From Erwinia sp. (GTDB lineage: Bacteria > Pseudomonadota > Gammaproteobacteria > Enterobacterales > Enterobacteriaceae), in contig DOOK01000235.1 in NCBI GenBank assembly GCA_003512805.1, forward strand, positions 1 to 5,111: a stretch of 5,111 bases of DNA. The letters are read 5' to 3'. A program made the translations under genes and the position numbers. How positions within the stretch are numbered: the first letter of the stretch is position 1; every line of letters begins with the position of its first letter. Shown piece after piece: positions 1 to 5,111 of the stretch. The notes below the pieces were generated by a model. It was not told where the DNA came from, searched no databases, and saw only the letters and a program-made list of their open reading frames with translations.

Positions 1-116
1 ATCACTTTTTCTACGGTCTTGTCGCTGACACGATACTGCCGGGCTTTACCATTTATAACGTAGCTGGCCGTCGTGCGCGATACACCAGCAAGACGCGCAA
101 TTTCATCCAGTTTCAC
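1..116 (-). CDS. cra: Catabolite repressor/activator Cra (FruR), N-terminal part only
   Basis: Partial gene: 38 codons are visible and the rest runs off the left edge. Cra is a cytoplasmic LacI-family regulator that binds fructose-phosphate effectors and controls glycolytic and gluconeogenic genes. The visible part is the LacI-type helix-turn-helix: it opens [20 protein letters not shown], followed by [18 protein letters not shown], essentially identical to E. coli Cra as I recall it (one visible difference, R for K at residue 26). I chose the GTG start at 116-114 because it has a GGAG Shine-Dalgarno five bases upstream and because E. coli cra also starts with GTG. An in-frame ATG at 140-138 would add eight residues (MVPERGVI) but would place the GGAG inside the gene. 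It lies downstream of ilvH in the same orientation but behind two terminator-like hairpins, so it is probably transcribed largely on its own. Confidence 0.95.
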   Translation of the reverse strand, partial: MKLDEIARLAGVSRTTASYVINGKARQYRVSDKTVEKV

Positions 117-150
117 AATAACTCCACGCTCAGGCACCATGACGGCGCAG

Positions 151-173
151 AAAAAATAGCCACATCGTGGCTA
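151..173 (-). terminator. Terminator-like hairpin in the cra leader
   Basis: On the minus strand a perfect 7-bp stem (TAGCCAC / GTGGCTA, 167-173 and 157-163) with a 3-base loop is followed directly by six T (156-151). It has the form of an intrinsic terminator but lies 35 bases upstream of the cra GTG and after the ilvH terminator. It may be a second terminator for ilvIH read-through, or an attenuator within the cra leader if the promoter proposed at 185-212 is real. The structure is seen directly; the role is inferred. Confidence 0.6.
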
Positions 174-184
174 AGGACAAGATA

Positions 185-212
185 ATCTTACATCTAACGG
201 CAGCGCCAGCAA
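185..212 (-). promoter_or_regulatory. Possible cra promoter
   Basis: On the minus strand TTGCTG (212-207) and TAAGAT (190-185) are separated by 16 bases. The -10 matches the sigma-70 consensus at 4 of 6 positions and the -35 at 3 of 6, so this is weak. Its place after the ilvH terminator and before cra makes a promoter here plausible. Transcription would begin near 178, only about five bases before the 7-bp hairpin. Confidence 0.3.
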
Positions 213-244
213 CCTCTTTTAGCCCCAGTCGGGAGCTTTGCGGC

Positions 245-276
245 AAAAATAAAAAAACCCGGCATTCCGCCGGGTT
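245..276 (-). terminator. Intrinsic terminator of the ilvIH operon
   Basis: On the minus strand an 8-bp perfect stem AACCCGGC / GCCGGGTT (276-269 and 263-256) with a 5-base loop is followed by a T-rich tract: its first Ts overlap the stem end, giving seven T, then A, then five T (257-245). It begins 31 bases after the ilvH stop codon, the expected place for the end of the ilvIH transcript. Confidence 0.93.
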
Positions 277-307
277 AGGAGCTTTTCGCAATTATCACGC
301 CGGGTAA

Positions 308-799
308 TCAGCGCATACTGCGTTCGCCACGCGCGATGCCGACAACGCCGGACCTCACCACCTCAACAATTTCCGCCACTTCACGCACCGTGCTTAAAAA
401 AGCGTCCAGCTTGTCGCTGGTGCCGACCAGCTGAACCGTGTAAAGCGAAGGCGTGACGTCCACGATCTGGCCGCGGAAGATTTCTGCGCTGCGCTTAACC
501 TCTTCCCGGCCGTAGCCGGACGCCTGAATTTTTACCAGCATGATCTCACGCTCGACGAAAGCGCCCTGCCCCAGCTCCGTGACGCGCAGCACGTCTATCA
601 GTTTGTGCAGCTGTTTTTCGATCTGCTCCAGCACATTCTGATCGCCTACGGTCTGAATAGTCATTCGTGACAGAGTCGGATCGTCAGTGGGCGCCACGGT
701 CAGGCTCTCGATGTTGTAGCCACGCTGTGAAAAAAGCCCGACAACCCGCGATAATGCGCCGGATTCGTTTTCCAGCAGTACCGATAAAACACGACGCAT
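308..799 (-). CDS. ilvH: Acetolactate synthase III regulatory (small) subunit IlvH
   Basis: Regulatory subunit of acetohydroxyacid synthase III; it raises the activity of IlvI and gives it feedback inhibition by valine. The protein has 163 residues, the same length as E. coli IlvH. An N-terminal ACT domain (about residues 2-75) opens [20 protein letters not shown] and contains N11, G14, S17 and N29; changes at G14 and S17 are known in E. coli to cause valine resistance, so the allosteric site looks intact. A C-terminal domain follows (about 80-163, with [18 protein letters not shown]). I chose the ATG at 799-797: it matches the family start, lies two bases after the ilvI stop, and has GGAGAGGA (814-807) seven bases upstream inside the end of ilvI. 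An upstream in-frame ATG at 829 adds ten residues unlike the family and is rejected. The tight spacing implies translational coupling with ilvI. Confidence 0.98.
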   Translation of the reverse strand: MRRVLSVLLENESGALSRVVGLFSQRGYNIESLTVAPTDDPTLSRMTIQTVGDQNVLEQIEKQLHKLIDVLRVTELGQGAFVEREIMLVKIQASGYGREEVKRSAEIFRGQIVDVTPSLYTVQLVGTSDKLDAFLSTVREVAEIVEVVRSGVVGIARGERSMR

Positions 800-801
800 A
801 A

Positions 802-2523
802 TTATGTCCTCTCCGTTTTGCTCAGCCACATTTCGTCCATTCCGCCGCCGCGGATCTGCATCGGGTAAACGTGCTCGCTACCGTCAACATTCACATCCAC
901 AAACACCAGGCGACCTTTACGCAACTCCGCCAGCGCCTGACTCAGCTTTTCCTCCAGCTCATGGGGATGATGAATGCCGATACCGACATGGCCATAAGCC
1001 TCTGCCAGCCTGATAAAATCGGGCAGCGACTCCATATAGGATTGCGAATGGCGGCCTGAATAAATCATATCCTGCCACTGCTTTACCATGCCCAGATAAC
1101 GGTTATTCAGGCTCAGCACCAACACCGGCAGGTTGTATTGCAGCGCGGTCGACAGTTCCTGAATATTCATCTGAATACTGCCGTCGCCCGTGACGCAAAT
1201 CACAGTCTCTTCCGGCAGGGCCAGCTTCACACCCAGCGCGGCAGGCAGCCCAAAGCCCATCGTGCCCAACCCGCCTGAATTGATCCAGCGACGCGGCTTG
1301 TCAAAAGGATAATAAAGCGCGGCAAACATCTGATGCTGCCCCACGTCGGACGTGACGTAGGCATCACCATTGGTCAGACGCCAGATAGTTTCGATCACCG
1401 CCTGCGGCTTGATTTTCTCGCTGCTGCGATCGAACGCCAGGCACTGACGCGCTCGCCATTGTTCGATGCTCTGCCACCAGTCGCGCAGGCTGTCGTCGTC
1501 CTGCTGGCTCTTCTGCTTCAACATTTCCAGCATCTGCTGCAGCACATCGCGAGCATCACCGACGATAGGCACGTCTGCCGGCACTGTCTTGGAGATAGTG
1601 GCCGGATCGATATCGATATGCAGCACCGTCGCGTTCGGACAATACTTCATCAGATTATTGGTGGTGCGATCGTCAAAACGCACGCCGACGGCGAAGATAA
1701 CGTCGGCATTGTGCATCGTCATATTCGCTTCATAAGTCCCGTGCATCCCGAGCATGCCCAGACACTGACGATGGGTACCGGGAAAAGCGCCCAGGCCCAT
1801 CAGTGAACAGGTTACCGGCAAATTAAGTTTTTCAGCGAACTCGCGTAGCGCGTCGGCGCAGTTGGCATTGATTACGCCACCGCCCGCATAAAGCACGGGT
1901 TTTTTCGCTGCCAACAGGCTTTGCAGGGCGCGCTTGATCTGACCCCGATGCCCCTGCGTCGTGGGATTATAGGAGCGCATACTGACCGACTCTGGCCACT
2001 GATACGGTAGCTTGTTAGCCGGGTTCATCATATCTTTTGGCAGGTCGATAACGACCGGTCCGGGTCGGCCGCTGGCCGCCAGCCAGAACGCTTTTTTCAC
2101 GACCGTTGGGATATCTTCTACCTGTCTCACCATAAAGCTGTGTTTGACGATCGGCCGGGAAATGCCCACCATGTCGCACTCCTGAAAGGCGTCATAGCCA
2201 ATCAGGGAAGAAGGCACCTGTCCGGAGAGCACCACCATAGGGATGGAATCCATATAGGCGGTGGCGATGCCGGTAATGGCATTGGTCGCGCCGGGGCCGG
2301 AGGTGACCAGCACCACGCCCGTTTCACCTGTTGCACGAGCGTAGCCGTCCGCCATATGCACGGCGCCCTGTTCATGGCGTACCAGCACGTGGTCGATGCC
2401 GCCCACGGTCTGCAATGCGTCATAAATATCCAGTACTGCCCCGCCGGGGTAGCCGAACACATGTTTTACGCCCTGATCGATTAACGATCGGACTACCATT
2501 TCGGCTCCTGACAACATCTCCAT
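802..2523 (-). CDS. ilvI: Acetolactate synthase III catalytic (large) subunit IlvI
   Basis: Catalytic subunit of acetohydroxyacid synthase III, which condenses two pyruvates to 2-acetolactate (valine, leucine) or pyruvate with 2-ketobutyrate to 2-aceto-2-hydroxybutyrate (isoleucine), using thiamine diphosphate, Mg2+ and FAD. It has 573 residues against 574 in E. coli. The order is an N-terminal PYR domain (about 1-170) with the catalytic glutamate E51 in [13 protein letters not shown], a central FAD-binding domain (about 190-335), and a C-terminal PP domain (about 375-573) with the ThDP/Mg motif GDGSIQMN from 446 to the NN pair at 473-474. W483 in [10 protein letters not shown] is the conserved tryptophan near the active-site channel. 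The ATG at 2523-2521 has GGAGG (2533-2529) five bases upstream and gives the family start [10 protein letters not shown]. All key residues are present, so the enzyme should be functional. It is the first gene of the ilvIH operon. Confidence 0.98.
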   Translation of the reverse strand: MEMLSGAEMVVRSLIDQGVKHVFGYPGGAVLDIYDALQTVGGIDHVLVRHEQGAVHMADGYARATGETGVVLVTSGPGATNAITGIATAYMDSIPMVVLSGQVPSSLIGYDAFQECDMVGISRPIVKHSFMVRQVEDIPTVVKKAFWLAASGRPGPVVIDLPKDMMNPANKLPYQWPESVSMRSYNPTTQGHRGQIKRALQSLLAAKKPVLYAGGGVINANCADALREFAEKLNLPVTCSLMGLGAFPGTHRQCLGMLGMHGTYEANMTMHNADVIFAVGVRFDDRTTNNLMKYCPNATVLHIDIDPATISKTVPADVPIVGDARDVLQQMLEMLKQKSQQDDDSLRDWWQSIEQWRARQCLAFDRSSEKIKPQAVIETIWRLTNGDAYVTSDVGQHQMFAALYYPFDKPRRWINSGGLGTMGFGLPAALGVKLALPEETVICVTGDGSIQMNIQELSTALQYNLPVLVLSLNNRYLGMVKQWQDMIYSGRHSQSYMESLPDFIRLAEAYGHVGIGIHHPHELEEKLSQALAELRKGRLVFVDVNVDGSEHVYPMQIRGGGMDEMWLSKTERT

Positions 2524-2574
2524 TTTTGCCTCCAGGCTTTAAGGTGCTGATTTACCGGCGTACTTGATGCTTTT

Positions 2575-2604
2575 ATTTTACAAATAACGCCCGCTTGCCG
2601 ATAA
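2575..2604 (-). promoter_or_regulatory. Possible ilvIH promoter
   Basis: On the minus strand TAAAAT (2580-2575) matches the sigma-70 -10 consensus at 5 of 6 positions. At 17-18 bases spacing the -35 is very poor (TATCGG or TTATCG), as would suit an activator-dependent promoter; ilvIH of E. coli is activated by Lrp. Transcription would start near 2568, about 45 bases before the ilvI ATG. No experimental start is known to me for this sequence. Confidence 0.4.
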
Positions 2605-2626
2605 GTTCAAAACCTGTGTTTATTCA

Positions 2627-2650
2627 GCCGCTAAAAATATTTTCAGCGGC
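2627..2650. repeat. 24-base near-perfect palindrome upstream of ilvI
   Basis: GCCGCT (2627-2632) and AGCGGC (2645-2650) flank AAAATATTTT (2634-2643), all sharing the same centre at 2638.5; only the pair 2633/2644 is mismatched, so 11 of 12 positions are symmetric. It lies about 70 bases upstream of the start predicted from the possible ilvIH promoter, a usual distance for an activator site. It could be a regulator operator. Positions 2632-2646 also match 11 of 15 positions of the Lrp consensus. The symmetry is seen directly; the function is inferred. Confidence 0.5.
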
Positions 2651-2657
2651 CAGGTAC

Positions 2658-2680
2658 AGGGCAGTGCCCTTTTTATTTTT
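2658..2680 (+). terminator. Terminator-like hairpin on the plus strand
   Basis: AGGGC (2658-2662) and GCCCT (2666-2670) form a 5-bp stem with a 3-base loop, followed by TTTTATTTTT (2671-2680). The polarity would stop transcripts running left to right, that is, any antisense transcript coming out of ilvI. No gene on the plus strand feeds it. The short stem makes it a modest candidate, and the T-rich tract may instead be part of an Lrp-type site (2669-2683 matches 11 of 15 consensus positions). Confidence 0.35.
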
Positions 2681-2839
2681 CTTCGGGTAAGGATTTACCA
2701 TAACCGTAGAAATCCTGGCAGGCAAACATCCTGCGCGTGAGGAATGAGAGAAAGCCCGCATTAAGGCACTGCCGGTTTCGTTAACACGTCGACGTTTACA
2801 CTAACTACTCGCCCTTAAAAAAGCGGTTTATGCTGACCA

Positions 2840-2854
2840 CACTTTATTTTCCAG
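2840..2854. promoter_or_regulatory. Possible Lrp-type site within an inverted repeat
   Basis: Positions 2840-2854 match 11 of 15 positions of the Lrp consensus YAGHAWATTWTDCTR, counted by eye. They sit between the arms CACACT (2838-2843) and AGTGTG (2853-2858), a 6-bp inverted repeat with a 9-base spacer. With the similar matches at 2632-2646 and 2669-2683 this would give three candidate sites within about 225 bases upstream of ilvI, which resembles the multi-site Lrp array known upstream of E. coli ilvIH. In AT-rich DNA such matches also arise by chance. Confidence 0.3.
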
Positions 2855-3022
2855 TGTGATCGTTTCGTTATTAAGGAGTGAAGTTCTTTGAATAAAGCTG
2901 ACCTGTTCAAACATGACGAGACTTTTAGTCTTTTCTGCTGGTTGCCCATCCATTTGTAAAAGAATGCGCTAATTCACCGGGGACTCATGGCGAAAGCAGT
3001 TTACAAACCACCACCATGTAAG

Positions 3023-3078
3023 TTATTGATAAATAATTTAATTAATAAAAAAATACGCCTTCCCCCCTTTTCTTCTTC
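3023..3078. other. AT-only tract next to a polypyrimidine tract
   Basis: From 3023 to 3055, 32 of 33 bases are A or T, with one G at 3028; from 3058 to 3078 there are 21 uninterrupted pyrimidines on the plus strand, including a run of six C. The AT tract is a natural candidate for H-NS binding or easy melting, and AT-rich elements between ilvIH and leu matter in the Salmonella ilvIH-leuO-leuABCD promoter relay. The composition is seen; any role here is inferred. Confidence 0.45.
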
Positions 3079-3195
3079 GCCCATTTCCTGCTGGCCGGGC
3101 CGCCACTCGTCTTTTTGTTCTGCCTGCCCTCGCTGAGCCAGAATAATTTCCCTGAGCTGATTTTGCGGCCGCTAATTATTACCTTGTCACTTGCC

Positions 3196-3225
3196 TTGAC
3201 ATTGCCCCCTGCTTTCAAGTATCAA
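3196..3225 (+). promoter_or_regulatory. Promoter of the leu operon
   Basis: A perfect -35 TTGACA (3196-3201) is followed after 18 bases by TATCAA (3220-3225), a 4 of 6 match to the -10 consensus. Transcription would begin near 3231-3232, about 28 bases before the leuL start, which fits an attenuation-controlled leader. A second -35-like TTGTCA lies 12 bases upstream (3184-3189) in a near-repeat, but no suitable -10 goes with it. Confidence 0.7.
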
Positions 3226-3258
3226 TAAAGGAACAGCAAATTTACGAGGCCTGACTCA

Positions 3259-3333
3259 ATGATCCGTACCCTCCTCCTACCTGGTCTACTACTAAACGCA
3301 TATTTATGCGCGGTAGACTTGTGGGCGGAATGA
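3259..3333 (+). CDS. leuL: leu operon leader peptide
   Basis: A 24-codon gene whose translation senses charged leucyl-tRNA. The peptide opens MIRTLLLPGLLLNAYLCAV and ends DLWAE; eight residues are leucine. Leu codons occur in two runs of three, CTC-CTC-CTA (3271-3279) and CTA-CTA-CTA (3286-3294), the latter using the codon that is rare in enterobacteria. The GLLLNA part corresponds to the GLLLLNAF stretch of E. coli LeuL, while the N-terminus and the tail differ from the E. coli peptide as I recall it (28 residues). The ATG at 3259 has GAGG (3246-3249) nine bases upstream and follows the predicted leu promoter. Ribosome stalling at the CTA run would block the first arm of the hairpin described next and favour the antiterminator. 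The stop codon falls in a 15-base palindrome (3331-3345). The gene lies 98 bases before leuA with the attenuator between. Confidence 0.9.
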   Translation: MIRTLLLPGLLLNAYLCAVDLWAE

Positions 3334-3370
3334 ATCACTGATTCAGGCTTGCAAACTAAAAAACCCGCGC
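3283..3370 (+). promoter_or_regulatory. leu leader alternative RNA structures (protector and antiterminator)
   Basis: Protector hairpin: 3283-3289 (GGTCTAC) pairs with 3313-3319 (GTAGACT, one G-U pair), and CGCATA (3297-3302) pairs with TATGCG (3305-3310). The CTA control codons lie in its first arm. Antiterminator: GCGCGG (3308-3313), from the second arm, is the exact complement of CCGCGC (3365-3370), the first arm of the terminator. It copies the second arm of the terminator (TGCGCGG occurs at 3307-3313 and at 3374-3380). Leucine starvation would therefore free 3308-3313 to break the terminator, the classical attenuation logic. Confidence 0.8.
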
Positions 3371-3388
3371 TACTGCGCGGGTTTTTTT
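3358..3388 (+). terminator. leu operon attenuator (intrinsic terminator)
   Basis: CCCGCGC (3364-3370) and GCGCGGG (3375-3381) form a 7-bp all-GC stem with a 4-base loop, flanked by six A before and seven T after (3382-3388), so the stem can extend through A-U pairs. It lies between leuL and leuA and is the leucine-responsive stop for leuABCD transcription. Confidence 0.95.
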
Positions 3389-3431
3389 ATGCTCGTAGCA
3401 TTAGCGATGCAAACATGAAAGGAATTATCTG

Positions 3432-5111
<1,680 letters not shown>

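Larger units (their letters stand above)
2524..3258. other. 735-base divergent intergenic region without leuO
   Basis: This stretch separates the divergent ilvI and leuL starts. In E. coli and Salmonella the LysR-type regulator gene leuO lies here; its usual coding length (about 945 bases) exceeds the whole gap, and reading the two strands I found no LysR helix-turn-helix or other recognisable LeuO segment. The region holds the presumed ilvIH control region (roughly 2560-2860, with several inverted repeats), an AT-only tract followed by a polypyrimidine run (3023-3078), and the leu promoter (3196-3225). Short open frames exist but none is convincing. No RNA gene or mobile element was recognised. 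Confidence 0.8.

Noticed and set aside
130..165. 11-codon minus-strand frame ([11 protein letters not shown]) as a fruL-like leader peptide
   Set aside because: No Shine-Dalgarno; its ATG lies in the hairpin loop and the frame covers the terminator stem. It does not resemble E. coli FruL.
800..829. Longer IlvH starting at the ATG at 829 (173 residues)
   Set aside because: The ten added residues overlap the end of ilvI, do not resemble IlvH, and the ATG at 799 has a good Shine-Dalgarno and the family start [12 protein letters not shown].
804..2567. Plus-strand open frames opposite ilvI, and frames opposite leuA
   Set aside because: They are shadows of strongly conserved coding sequence on the other strand, with no family resemblance or ribosome sites.
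2838..2858. CRP site at CACACT...AGTGTG
   Set aside because: The halves point the wrong way and do not fit TGTGA-N6-TCACA.
2919..2935. Terminator at AGACT-TTT-AGTCT followed by four T
   Set aside because: A 5-bp AT-rich stem with few T is too weak.
2828..2953. 41-codon minus-strand frame as a LeuO remnant or small gene
   Set aside because: No ribosome site before the ATG at 2953 and no likeness to any part of LeuO that I know.
3165..3172. GCGGCCGC palindrome (NotI recognition sequence) as a cloning scar
   Set aside because: Its surroundings read as continuous native intergenic DNA; a single natural site is not evidence of construction, and no regulator known to me fits it.
3331..3345. Cra or ArgR operator at the TGAATCA/TGATTCA palindrome
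   Set aside because: A Cra site would read TGAATCG followed closely by TTCA, and an ARG box has four bases between TGAAT and ATTCA; here there are five, so the spacing fits neither.

Overview
The window is chromosomal and comes from a gamma-proteobacterium of the order Enterobacterales. IlvI, IlvH, LeuA and the starts of LeuB and Cra read almost residue for residue like the Escherichia coli proteins as I remember them, and the gene order (cra, ilvH, ilvI, then leuL, leuA, leuB divergently) is the classical enterobacterial one. Substitutions scattered through LeuA and IlvI, a rewritten leu leader peptide and the lack of leuO suggest a relative outside Escherichia/Salmonella, perhaps Erwiniaceae (Pantoea/Erwinia-like). 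That placement is from memory, not from a search.

Layout. The minus strand carries ilvI (2523 to 802), ilvH (799 to 308), an intrinsic terminator (276-245), a second terminator-like hairpin in the cra leader (173-151), and the first 38 codons of cra (116 to the left edge). The plus strand carries the leu promoter (about 3196-3225), the leader peptide gene leuL (3259-3333), the leu attenuator ending in a strong intrinsic terminator (3358-3388), leuA (3432-4991), and the first 40 codons of leuB (from 4991, overlapping the leuA stop by one base). Between the divergent ilvI and leuL starts lie 735 bases with no recognisable gene. In E. coli this is where leuO sits; here I find neither an intact leuO nor a clear remnant, but several palindromes, an AT-only tract beside a polypyrimidine tract, and possible Lrp-type sites.

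The genes belong together. IlvI and IlvH form acetohydroxyacid synthase III, the first common step of valine, leucine and isoleucine synthesis. LeuA draws the valine precursor 2-ketoisovalerate into the leucine branch, and LeuB performs the oxidative decarboxylation later in that branch. leuABCD is controlled by attenuation through Leu codons in leuL; ilvIH in relatives is controlled by Lrp; Cra is a separate regulator of carbon flow that happens to lie downstream of ilvIH. I see no mobile element, CRISPR array or RNA gene. I found no clearly new system; the main points of interest are the regulatory layout of the leuO-less intergenic region and the two leader hairpins.
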